Shown in pieces: positions 13,510-24,400 of a DNA stretch of 64,000 bases. Source of the stretch: Physcomitrium patens (lineage: Eukaryota; Streptophyta; Bryopsida; Funariales; Funariaceae); contig NC_037260.1 of the NCBI RefSeq assembly GCF_000002425.4, forward strand, positions 17,541,950 to 17,605,949, in the 5' to 3' direction. The notes beneath the pieces were generated by a model, which searched no databases, was not told the DNA's origin, and saw only the letters and a program-made list of their open reading frames with translations. Each line of letters starts with the position of its first letter. The stretch's first letter is position 1. The translations under genes and the position numbers were made by a program.

Positions 13510-16500
13510 CTAGTCACACTTGATGTTCCTATATATACGTCGCACAAACATCGACGACCCCAGGTACCCCACAGCTCCTGCCAGCCGCCACAAACAGCAC
13601 ACCCGTCAGACCCTCCACTCCACTCAACCGCCTCACAACCCATCAACCAAATATTACGCACTACCCCAGGATACCCACCCACGCCTGCCCAGTCCCACTT
13701 ACCACAGAATATGCCCAACCCCAGGCAGAACATCAGCGTGTACCCGAAGTAGAAACTGATCTGGAAAAACCCGGACATCTTCGTCTTCATGTAGAAGTAG
13801 TACACCGAGTACAGGTACACGTATCCCGCTGTCGACGCCGCCGACAAAAACGACGTCCACTGCCAGTGATAGTTCTCCGCATTCAGCAAGAAGTACGTCC
13901 CCACGATCGTCACGCACACCGTCACGATCGTCAAGATGATGAACACCAGCAGCATGAATCCGTACACGTAGTACACCTACACAAACGCCACACATCAAAA
14001 CTATCACAAGTTAGAATATCTCCCACACGCAGCAACCAACGCCCTTGCATCGCAACAACCAGTGCCACGCATCCTCCCATCCCATTGCCCTCAAACACGT
14101 CTCCATCAACCCAAAGCCCCATGCACTCTGCTCAACCAACACACACTTCCGACCCTGCCACCCGCTCCCTCCAACCTCCACCCACCTTGTACTGCCAGAA
14201 CGACGTGAACACAAAGTACATCTCGATGAAGATGCTCCCGAACGGCAACAACCCTCCCAGCAGTGCCACCACCGAAGGCTTCAAGTACCACTTCTTCTCT
14301 GGAATCGGCCGCGGAATCGTCTTCACCCTGCACGGGTTGTCCGGTTGCCCACTCCAGTTCCGCCCCACCACCGTCCCGAACAGAGCCAGCGGGAATGAAA
14401 TAAACGCCCAGATCACAAAAACCACCACCTGCCACCCACCACGCTCCCCTCACTCAGAATCCAATTGCATTCCCTAGGCACCACACCAAAGCATCGCTGC
14501 TGCCTCTCTGACCAGAAACAATCCTGCCTCGCCTCATCTAACAACGACGCCTCACGCCCATCCCCCTCCCTAAGCTGCAACCGCACCACGATGCAAATGC
14601 CTCACCATCGTGCCGAACGGAATGGCCGCCAGCGAATGATAGTAGATCGCCACGAAGTTCAGCAGGAAACCGATGCCGAAGCACAGGAATGGGAACAACG
14701 ACGCCGTCAGCAGCATCGACTTGATCCAGTGCTTTCCTGCACCAACGTCACATACCCGGCATCAAGCGTACGCAAGCATCCAACGTCCAAACCCATCCAT
14801 AATTCCAACCATTCCTACCCATACCACACCACCCCCTCCCCAAAACCACCGCCACTTCCTCACATGGGTACAGGTACGCACCATCATTGCGCGAGTAGAA
14901 CCCTCCACTCACGTATCCCGCGATGAACGACGTCAGCGCGTAGCACACGATGAATGTCGTCACAATAGCTCCACGCCTGCAACCAAGCATGCACACCCCC
15001 ACCCGCCCGTTCACACCACCATTCTCGCCACCAAAACGAACCCAATCATCCCTCGCATACGACCACCACTGCAACCACTACACCTCCCGAGCCACGACTC
15101 GTCTCTCCGACCAATAGAACGGTAACACCCTCTTCAGTGCGGCAACCGCTTCCCGCAGCTCAAAACACCCACATCACATAAGCCCTCAACGGGCCTCCTC
15201 ACATCAAGTACACCATTTCGTCTCCCTCTCCGTCACCATCTCATCCCCCAAACACCAACACAAACCCGCATCCACTTACCCAACATACAGCATCCCCACG
15301 ATCGCTAACAGGATCACCAGCAGCATCAACATCGCCAGCTGAGCGCCCGTCCCCACCAATGCCGACAGCAGCACCAGGTTCCGAGGCGCCCGGAAAACGT
15401 CTCCATGCACCAGTTTCCATCCCGACTCCTCGCTCACGTCCCGCTCCTGCCCAACCACCACCACAACACCCCCTCGTTCCATTATCCAATACCGCCTACC
15501 CCAACGTCCACCAGCATCATCATCATCATCATCATCATCATCGACTCCCTGCACTCACCAGCGTCTCCAAGTCGTCCTCCTCGCGTGCATACTTCGCATA
15601 ATCGTTGCGGAGGGTGCGCATCAGAATCATCGATACCAGCCCCGTCAGAAATATCACCATCATGAACGAGTTGAAGATAGAGAACCAATGTATCTGTCAT
15701 CGCGGCCGCCACCCAACATCAACCACAAACCAAACACCCCCACACGTCAAACTCGCGACTCGTCCCATTCACCATCCCATGAACCTCCAACACACCACTA
15801 ACTCGCATGTAGCTTCAAGCTCCCGTCTCCACCCACACTCGCTACACAAATCTTGCAACTCAGCCCTCCGCTCCCTCCTCACACCCACCTGGTGCTCAAA
15901 GAACGGGTAATCCAGGTACGCGTCGAATCGTCGGATGAACGATATGTTGGTCTCCACCCACTGCACTGCGTACGTCAGGTCGATCTTTTTCCCAGAAATC
16001 AGGGGCTGCAGGTTGTCTTGGGTCAGGTTCACTTGAATGATCTGCCCCCGCCCACCCCACCGCACGCCACCTTAGTCCATGCCACCCCCGCGCAACCACT
16101 CACCAACCCTCGTAACCAAACACCCCCACCCTGCAAACCCGTACTCAAAAACTCATACCTGGTCGTTGTTATACTTAATCAACAGGTCCTTGTGTGTGTA
16201 GATCGTGTACTTCTCGTCGTCATTCTTGTCCGCATGCTGCTCTCCCACGAACCCTGCACTCCCCCACAAACACCCCAACCATGACATCTCATTTCTCGCC
16301 CCCACACCCACACCCCCTCCCGCTCACTGCCATACACGCATGAAATTCCAACGTTTCTTGCCCCAACATACAGCACACGTATAGCACTTCGAAACCACGT
16401 CAGACACACAACTCCCGTATGAATTGCAAATCCCGCATATGATACCAACATCCACACACCCTGCCAGGCACTGTCCAACACCAAACCACAACCAACTGTG

Positions 16501-18330
16501 CCAAAAGGATCGGCCATCACGCACCCCAAAGTGGAAGATCGTCTGCAAAACCCACCCACAACACGAAACGAACACACATTCCACTGTCAGAAACCATTCC
16601 AACAATGCCATTGCAGCATCCTATCCACCTCAACGGTCGCCTCGCAACTCAGAACTCCACTTCGCAATCAACTAATTCACACCTAGCTCTCTCTCCCTCC
16701 CTCCATCCACATTCCAAGAGCCACTCCATGCTCTACTCGAGACTCACAAACACACTACTGCCAGTCACCTCATCAACACCTTCACGTTACATCCAAGCGT
16801 CTGCATCCCCACACATTCTGGACTTCACAACTTACCCATGAAGAACTCGAACCAGTAAGCTTGTGCCACAGCAGATCTGAATGCAGCTACCGACGTGCCG
16901 TCCAATGTGAAGCTGCATATCGTCCTCTTCTCCACGGGTGCTGCATCGCGAAACCCACGTCAGTCATCGAGTGACATCACTGCAGCACTAATTACCTCCG
17001 CCCATCACTGGTTTTGGCACCCCCAACCAAAAACCCTGCCGGACCATGCACTAAATTTCACACTTCATCGTCCGCCCGAACAGGTGCACAAACTACAACC
17101 TTCTGCCCACCCCCGTCCCACTCCACACCTCAGCCCACGCAGCTCAAAGCAACACACTCACTCTTGAACTTGATCTCGACCTCGCTGTCGATCAGCTCGT
17201 TCCCTTCCAGCACTTCGCCCAGCCCTCCCCATTTGTGTCGAGCATTGCCAGCCGCACCCGGACTGCAAAACGGCAGACTGTAGTAGTTGTACGTCTCTTG
17301 CGGATTGTTGTAAGGCCCCACTTTGTTCACCCACAGCATCACCGGATCCCCTTTGCCATACTGCACACTCACAACACACGGACCTCACCCATCACAACCG
17401 CGGCCCAGTTCGTCATCACAAAGCCATGTGCAGGTGCTGACATGGCACCCCGATCGTTCCCCAGCCCTCTGCTCGCAAGGGTCACGATCCAGGCACCCGC
17501 CCTGCCACAGTGACAACCGCGATGAATGTGTCCAATAAGGCATGCACCGCGGATTTCGACGCCACCCTTACCCTTGCTCCTCGACCTACATTTTGCGCTT
17601 CGAGCCTCCTAGGGCGATCGACGCCCTAAATGCCAACATTCTTCACGGCAATCATGACACCAACATGAACACAGTAGCGTTCTCATCAATACCGAGTTCT
17701 GCCAGGCGACGATCCGTGAAGAGCACGTGTAAGCAGCGAACACACCTTTTCCGTTCCTATACCGGAGCTCTGGCCAAAGCAGACGCATACATTACGGATC
17801 ACGGGGCACGCCAACCCACCCTTGTGGACCTACTGCCCTCCATCCCAAAACTAAAATGCCGTGCAGTCCATCGCTTCCTCGAAACTAAAATCGGAGGCCA
17901 CTCAGCACATCACTCTCTCGTCCGAAGTGCGCCTAGTCCGCGCCGGAGAGGACGAGGACGACGCCTCACATAATTGAGCAGGGTTCGACGCTTCTCGTGC
18001 TCATGCTACCGACACTGGATCACGTCCGCAAACAACTGTGCCGACCTAATTCACAGTGGTCCTCGCACCTGGACACGCTGATGCGTCGTGAAGCACACAG
18101 CCCACGGACCCTTGATGGGGGAAGTGAAATTATAACTCCCCCAAAAAACGGGGAAGTTGAAATCATGAGGGGGAGCGAGCTCATGGCGGCGAAGAGCAAG
18201 CAACCTACGGGGCAGACATGTGGAGAGAGATGGGACATACCCTGTGGTCGTACTCGTTGGCACTGCACAGCTGAAGCAAAACCAGCGCACACGCAACCCC
18301 CAACAGGCCAACCCTATTGAGGGTCCACAT
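13510..18330 (-). CDS. Transmembrane 9 superfamily protein (nonaspanin, TM9SF3/TMN1-like), copy 1
   Basis: Endomembrane protein 70 family: a nine-span protein of Golgi and endosome membranes. Minus-strand exons: 18330-18241, 17360-17162, 16940-16836, 16542-16525, 16253-16159, 16041-15889, 15693-15559, 15446-15280, 14976-14882, 14736-14606, 14428-14186, 13976-13703 and 13577-13510; all introns are GT-AG. They total 1773 nt, a 590-aa protein, close to TM9SF3 and plant TMN1. It starts with a signal peptide ([20 protein letters not shown]), then the lumenal [13 protein letters not shown] motif and PFC. Next come [15 protein letters not shown] at the first membrane span, [20 protein letters not shown] and a C-terminal RNIKCD that fits the KXD/E Golgi-retention signal. 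An in-frame ATG at 18387 would add 19 residues; I prefer 18330 because it puts the hydrophobic signal at the N-terminus. The predicted protein is identical to copy 2; a TAC/TAT difference in exon 12 is silent. Confidence 0.95.
16525..16542 (-). other. 18-nt microexon of TM9SF copy 1
   Basis: The exon ACGATCTTCCACTTTGGG is flanked by a CAG acceptor and a GTGCGT donor. With the last base of exon 3 and the first two of exon 5 it encodes DDLPLWG. This is the conserved D-D-L-P-x-W-G motif of the family, so the microexon is required for a normal protein. Confidence 0.9.
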
Positions 18331-18960
18331 TTTGCACCCTCCTCCCCTCTCCCAGGTCGCCTCAACCCCGAGTGGCTCCGGTGCCAAAATTCCTCCCCCT
18401 GCGTCGTTCCTTTCCGGCGGTAGTACCCGCCACCACTGATGTTGCTCCCGATCTCAAAGAGCACCACTTGTGCCAGCCTCTCGTTCTTGTTCTGCGCTGT
18501 CAAAAATGTGAACGATTTCCGGCAGAGCGAACCCGCAATGCCAGAGCTCAAGAGCGCAGCGCCCCACAGCCTCGACGCTGCCTCCCGCAACGCGTCGTCC
18601 ACATCAGATCGTCGGACTACCAAAACCCTGAACGAGGCTCGTGAAATCGACCAGTCTGAGTGGCAGCAGCAGATTCAACTGCACCGCTCGCACCTTCACT
18701 TTTTTACCTTCAGATCTGATATCTACAAGGAAGCTGTCTTCGAGAGACAAACTCGTCGATCGCGAGACCTCGGGGTCATGAGCTCGCAGACGACCCTAAA
18801 CATGGGCAAACTTGGGTTGGGGTCGTGGGGCATTGCCATAATTCTCCGGTCATCCCGCTGCCCTCTCACCTGCTGTGCCGGTGGTGATCATCGCAAGACC
18901 GCCTTGTTTGATGCTCTCATCCCTGCTGTTCTCCCCCATTTCCAAGGAACGACTAGGAAA
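18331..18960 (-). promoter_or_regulatory. TM9SF copy 1 upstream region
   Basis: This GC-rich stretch 5' of the TM9SF start contains the probable 5' UTR and promoter. It ends abruptly near 18,960, where AT-rich decayed retrotransposon sequence begins, so any distal regulatory DNA would lie in or beyond transposon sequence. A 190-codon frame (18623-18051, same strand) crosses the start codon in another frame and has no recognisable domain. Confidence 0.5.
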
Positions 18961-18962
18961 TT

Positions 18963-19700
18963 CTACTTAATAGCTTTTTATTCTAAGAAATTTTTGGCAA
19001 TTGAGATCAACTTACAAGATCCACAATAAATAGCTTCTTGCAATTGTGGATTTATTTTAAGAATAGAGTTATTACTTAGAGGGCACTTTTAATCTAATCA
19101 CTATAGATATGGATGATAAGAATCTTGAATATTTCATAGCAATACGTTTTTTGAATCATTGTTAGGCCTGTTGGAGCATGTCTTTATAAAGATTTGATTT
19201 TAAGATTACTTATCGAATAAAAATACAACAAGATTTATTAGATGTTCAAATCTTGCATCTAAAGGAGAAGATGTAGCTTTTGATCAACAAAGAACAACTT
19301 TCTTGAAGTTTTTAGTCTTATGATACTTCTAAATTTGAACTTAAAAATAATTTATTTTATTTCAAGAAACACTTATATATTTTAAAAATAAAGCATAATT
19401 ACGTATTTTTAGAACTCATCATGATTTTCCAATAATAAAATATTTCAGATATAATAAGACTTTGGAACTATTCTTTAGAGATTTTTTGTGGTTTCAAATA
19501 TGGAGGATGATTAAAGATTTTTTACAATCATGTGATGTTTGTTTAAAATCAAAAACTCCTCATCATCGACCTTAAGGACTTCTTTAACTATTACCTATTT
19601 TATTACAACCATAGTTAATTGTTTTTACAAATTTTACTATGGATTTTATTACAAATTTATAATACCATATTTTTTACCATACAAAATTTATCACAATGAA
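18963..19700 (+). pseudogene. Decayed family A Gypsy pol fragment (RNase H to integrase), left arm
   Basis: Translation with stops gives LIAFYSKKFLAIEIN (RNase H, compare LHPIAFHSRKFSAAEIN in the intact element). After many stops it reads FLQSCDVCLKSKTPHHRP at about 19,520-19,570, the zinc-binding CxxC part of the integrase. It is on the opposite strand to the intact element. The part up to 19397 is duplicated in the right arm. The rest lies in the 608 bp missing there. Confidence 0.85.
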
Positions 19701-20005
19701 GAAATTCTTTTTTTATTATTTATTTGAGGTAATGTATTCTGAAATGTTTCTATAATGTCATTCCATCTTTGTTTTGATTAATCCTACTTTTGATGAAATT
19801 GGTTGGTGTTAAAGATTGAATTTTAATTTAACTTTATATTTTTGTTTTACTAAATGATTTGAAGTTAAAAAATAATAGAACTATGCTATATCTATTTTTT
19901 TAAATTAATATGGCTTTCTTTTTTTAAGAGCCTTGTTCTACAATTAGTAAATGTCTTTTTGTTTCATCAAACTCGTTTGCTTATTTCATGAGAGATGTTA
20001 GTTTA
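19398..20005. other. 608-bp segment present only in the left arm
   Basis: In the right arm the sequence corresponding to 19397 is joined directly to that corresponding to 20006. Both sides of the lost block end in TA, a 2-bp microhomology. The block holds the end of the decayed integrase fragment and about 300 bp of AT-rich DNA with nothing recognisable. Confidence 0.9.
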
Positions 20006-20338
20006 GGATTCAAATATCACCAAGATTCTTCCTTATTTGAATCATATGAAAATCTATTATAATATAAATCTTAACTTAATTAAATTAATCAAAAAACCTT
20101 AATATTAAAGATAGAAGGTATTTATTTTTAATGGTGATTTGCTTGAATCTTCAATAATCTATGCACATTCAAATGATATATCTATTATCTTTACAATTAT
20201 AATATGAGTTCTAACTAAAATATTTCAATGGCATATGAAATTCTTGGTTTCATTTTCATCAATGTACTTCTTGAGTTAGTCAACTCATTTTGCAATAAAT
20301 TATAGATTGATCTAAATGATATTTGAATTCTTTCTTGA
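20006..20338 (-). pseudogene. Decayed family A Gypsy pol, RT part (left piece of element 4)
   Basis: On the minus strand this aligns base by base with the intact element from just after the protease spacer into the RT. Recognisable pieces are a degraded FGPIYSLSQDELAELK segment and KDNRYIIxMCIDY for KKDGSLRMCVDYRG, then ITIKNKYLLSLI. It is interrupted by many stops. The matching upstream piece is at 26688-27241, so the intact element inserted at this point. Confidence 0.85.
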
Positions 20339-20878
20339 TGTCAAGGACAAGAACTCGATGAAAGCTAAAGAGTAAGTGAGACTTTTCTCAAAAAGAAATA
20401 GGAAAAAATAGAAATATGTATATTAAGAAAGAAACTGGAATGGCTATTGCCAAAATACAAGAAAACTAGAGACCCTTGAAACTAGACTAGAAGCAAGAAA
20501 GGAGTTGACAAGAGTGAAGAGGGCTTCACTCTTGCCTCTATATATACTATCTAACTAGAAGCCACGTGGCGATGTTCTATAAGACCTCCAATATATGTTG
20601 ACTTTCTAGGCCACATGCCTTTGCTTGCAAGGCAAGTTTTCTATGGATGGACCACGTAGTTAGCTTGTTCTTTAAGCTTCCAACATGTGTGGCACATGGC
20701 TAACTTGTTGACCAAGTTTCTAACCTAAAAGTCAACTATAGACTCCTATAAAGTCAAAGCAGCGTCTATGAAGCTTCTAAGAAGCTTCTCTAGAAGATAT
20801 TACACAATTAACCTACTTTTATCTACTTTTACATACTTTTATCTATTCATATAGGTAATTATATGTATGTCCGTGACA
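20339..20878 (-). repeat. 3' LTR of element 1
   Basis: 540 bp, matching 26148-26687 with one difference that I can find (GGAAAAAATAG here, GGACAAAATAG there). On the sense strand it contains a TATATATA box (about 20,539-20,547), a CACGTG G-box (20563-20568), and alternating GAA/TTC blocks at about 20,769-20,796 that resemble heat-shock elements. Confidence 0.95.
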
Positions 20879-20895
20879 TTACCCCCCCTTCTAGG
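20879..20895 (-). other. Polypurine tract of element 1
   Basis: The sense strand reads AGAAGGGGGGGTAA directly before the TGTCACGG start of the 3' LTR. Decayed copies keep purine-rich versions at the same place (AGAAAGGGAGATAA before 56528 and AGAAGGGGAAGTAA before 50553). It primes plus-strand DNA synthesis. Confidence 0.85.
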
Positions 20896-20919
20896 GACGA
20901 GTTCCACGAGGAGCGGTGA

Positions 20920-21342
20920 TTATATATTGAGAAAATCTAATATGCGGCGAATTGTATTTGCTACATACTCTGATCTTTGTTCTCTTCGAAGATAGTTGAT
21001 GGGTCCTCTTAGCCATCGATAGTGTCCCATTCCAGGGCGAGAAGACCACCCTGTTATTTGATCACTGTTGAGGCCTTCATAACTTCCTTCAAATAATACA
21101 TTTGAAATACCATCAGGAGTCGTTCCTATCTCCAATAATATCACCAAACATCGAGAATCTCTTCCAAGGTCGTGATACCAAACGCGTTGTATCTCACCAT
21201 CTATTCGAGGAAGAACATGTCGTTCTTGAGGGTCCTCATCTCGGTTGCGTCGTCTTGAAGGTTGTGACAATCGCAATGTCTCATCCGGTAAGTCAGCAAA
21301 CGAAGGTTCTTGAGTTGAATCCGCTGGTTGTTGGCTCTCCAT
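20920..21342 (-). CDS. Third ORF of family A retrotransposon, unknown function (140 aa)
   Basis: This extra ORF lies after pol and before the polypurine tract, where env-like or accessory genes sit in some LTR elements. It starts MESQQPADSTQEP and ends ILDFLNI. It is charged, with a DEDPQER stretch, VWYHDLGRD, and a tryptophan/glycine-rich second half. No membrane segment or signal peptide is visible, which argues against a classical envelope protein. The two decayed copies (50089-50511 and 56064-56486) keep the same reading frame with exactly the same 423-nt length, showing only substitutions. I do not recognise the family. Expression might need a spliced RNA: the ATG is preceded directly by CTAATTAG, a possible acceptor. 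Confidence 0.8.
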   Translation of the reverse strand: MESQQPADSTQEPSFADLPDETLRLSQPSRRRNRDEDPQERHVLPRIDGEIQRVWYHDLGRDSRCLVILLEIGTTPDGISNVLFEGSYEGLNSDQITGWSSRPGMGHYRWLRGPINYLRREQRSEYVANTIRRILDFLNI

Positions 21343-21437
21343 CTAATTAGCGTCACAAAATGCAAAGAAGTTACAAACAAGGATAGGAAATTGAATGTTA
21401 TCTTGCCTCAATCTTGTCTCTTTTATAAGAGAGGTTT

Positions 21438-24400
21438 TCATCTTGGTTTTGATGGATGTCGTTGATGAAAAACTTTGACTTTAGCTGATGCATTTGCTAG
21501 ATTCCTGGATGGCTCCAATGTGCGCTCACTAATATCATATCCGCACCAATGAACAAGATATTCCAGCTTATTTCGGCGCTGCCTTGAGTCTAATATCTCT
21601 TCCACCTCAAATTCTTCATTATTATCTACTTCTATAGGAGGCGGTGGCATTTGTCTTCTTCCTTGTATATCCACTGTCTTATATGGTTCAAGAAGAGACA
21701 CGTGGAATACAGGATGGATCTTCATTGACTCCGGTAGATGTAACCGATATGCAACTGGGTTGATCTGTTCAGAAATAGAAAAGGGGCCAAGCCTACGATA
21801 GTCCAATTTGTCACAAGGTCGAGTGGTCTTGATATTGCGACGAAGTAGCCTTACCTTATCACCCACGTTGAGTTGTGGTTGCTCTTTACGATATACATCT
21901 GCATTTATCTTTTGTCGTTCTTGAGCTTTCTTCAACTGCGCCTTCATTATTGCATGTAACTCTGACAACCGATTTGCCATATCTTCTGCTGCAGGATTAT
22001 CAACTTTTGAAAAATCAAAAGTATCAAGTCGTGGATGATAGCCATAATTGGCAAAGAAAGGTGTTTGTTGCGTGGAGGAATGTACCGTATTATTATAAGC
22101 AAACTCTGCCAATGGCAGAAGGTTTGTCCAATCATCTTGTTGGTAGTTGATGGTACACCTTAAATACTGTTCCAAGACTTGGTTTACGCACTCTGTTTGT
22201 CCATCAGTTTGAGGATGGAAAGCTGAAGATAGCTTTATGTCCACTTTTAAAATCTTGAAAAGAGTCCTCCAGAATCTCGACACAAATTGAGTTCCCCTAT
22301 CCGATATGATATCTTTAGGTAATCCATGATAGCGATAGATATTATCAATGAAAAGCTTAGCTGTTTCTTCACCTGTGATAGATTTTGTACATGGCATAAA
22401 ATGTGCCATCTTGGTGAAACGATCTACTATCACAAATATAGAATCATAAGATCTTGAGTTTGGAAGATCTGTGATGAAATCCATAGAAACAGAAGACCAT
22501 GGTTGTTCTGGTATAGGTAATGGCTGAAGAAGTCCGTAAGGTCGATGTCGAGGAATTTTTGATCTTGAACAAATATCACATGATTGTACAAAGTCTTTGA
22601 CTGACTTCCACATTTGTGGCCACCAAAAATCTCTTGATATGAGTTCCAAAGTCTTATTATATCCAAAGTGCCCTGCTGCTGGAAAGTCATGACGTGCTTG
22701 AAGAACACGCAAACGTGCTTTTTTTTCTGGAACATATAGGCGTCCTTCAAAATATAATAGATTATTCTTGAACTCGAACTTAGAAGAATCATGAGACTTG
22801 GAAGAATTATTCTCGATATCATGAACAAGAGGGTCTGAGGACATACTGGACTGGATTTGCTTGAGAAAAGTTGAATCAACAGTCAATGTTGATTTCACTG
22901 CTCGGAGATGAAATTGCTCCGGTTTCAAGAGGACCGTTCTTTGTTGCTCAAAAGCTGCATCTCCTTCTTTTGGTGCAAAATAAGAACGTCTAGACAGGGC
23001 ATTGGACAAACCTTGTTGTTTTCCTGGCCGATAAGTGATAATGAAGTCGAATCTTGACAAAGACATACTCCAACGAGCTTGACGACGATTCAACACGCGT
23101 GCTGACATGAAATACTCGAGGTTCTTGTGATCTGTATACACATTGACTGGACTAGAAGCACCTTCTAAATAATGACGCCATTCTTGAAAGGAATCCACGA
23201 TTGCAAGAAGTTCTTTATCGTGGATCTCATAATTGATCTCGGCTGCTGAGAATTTTCTTGAATGAAAAGCTATCGGATGAAGTTTGTCATCTGTTCCCAT
23301 TTGTGATAAAACTGCACCCAAGGCAAAATCCGATGCGTCTGTTTCCATAAAAAATACCTTGGAAAAGTCAACACGATATAAGACTGGTGCAGAGACAAAC
23401 GATGTCTTCAAGGCTTCAAATGCTGCTTCCGCTTCTTGATTCCATTGGAATTTATCTTTACTAGTCAAGCGTGTAAGTGGAGCTGCAACTCGTGAGAAAT
23501 CTTTGATGAAGATCCGATAGTAATTGGCAAATCCCAAGAAACATTGGACATCTCTTACTGTCCTTGGAATCTTCCAATCCATGATTGTTTGGACTTTCTT
23601 AGAATCCATCATGAGACCATCATTTGAAATGATGTATCCTAAAAAGTCAACTTGAGTAGTGTGAAATACACACTTTTCTATCTTGGCGTACAATCCTGCA
23701 TCTCTAAGTTTTTGTAATACTTGACGAACATGTATTTCATATTCTTCGACGTTCTTAGAATAGATCAGGATATCGTCTAGATAGCAGACGACAAAATTGT
23801 CTAAGAATTCACGAAATACATCATTCATGAGATGTTGAAAAGCAGCTGGTGCATTCGTGAGTCCAAAAGGCATGACATTATATTCAAAATGCCCGTACCT
23901 GGTTTGAAACGCAGTCTTCCATTCATCTCCTTCTTTGATCCGTACTAGATTATATGCTCCTCTTAGATCTATTTTTGTATAGATCTTAGCTTGATTTAAC
24001 TGGTCAAGGAGTCCTGATATCAAAGGTAATGGATACCTGTTCTTGATTGTGATCTTGTTGAGTCCTCGATAGTCAACACACATTCGTAAAGATCCATCTT
24101 TTTTCTTTACGAATAAAATTGGAGCTCCTGCTGGAGATTTTGAATGGCGTATGAAATTCTTTGCTAAATTCTCGTCAATATATGTCTTGAGTTCAGCCAA
24201 CTCATCTTGCGATAAACTGTAAATTGGTCCAAATGGTGGCAGAGTTCCTTCCTTGAAATCGATTGAACAATCGTATGGGCGATGCTCAGGAAGAATATCT
24301 GCATTCTTTTTCTCAAAAACGTCTTGATAATCCTGATATTGACTTGGAATGCTACTTGAAGTCTTTACGCTTTCAGAAATAGGTGCAGCATAAATAGCAA

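Larger units (their letters stand above)
7278..20040. repeat. Left arm of ~12 kb inverted duplication
   Basis: The reverse complement of this arm recurs at 27242-39344. Positions pair with a constant sum: 46674 near 18-19 kb, 46665 outward of about 15.5 kb, and 46619 outward of about 11.1 kb. The shifts come from small indels. Identity stops abruptly at 7278 on the outside and at 20040 on the inside. This arm alone has 608 bp at 19398-20005, a second copy of a 46-bp unit at 11085-11176 and three extra CAT triplets near 15510-15540. Only scattered single-base differences are visible elsewhere. The arm holds one complete TM9SF gene. Confidence 0.95.

Noticed and set aside
13866-15125. Long plus-strand frames opposite the TM9SF exons (for example 13866-14477, 14465-14926, 14673-15125)
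   Set aside because: They are antisense to conserved coding exons, rich in His/Pro/Thr as expected from the complement of GC-rich coding DNA, and cross intron borders.
18051-18623. 190-codon minus-strand frame over the TM9SF start (and its mirror 28051-28623)
   Set aside because: It overlaps the signal-peptide exon in another frame, has no recognisable domain and runs through the first intron; GC-rich composition explains it.
20920-21342. Third ORF as a retroviral-type envelope gene
   Set aside because: It has only 140 residues, no signal peptide, no membrane segment and no cleavage site; kept as an ORF of unknown function.
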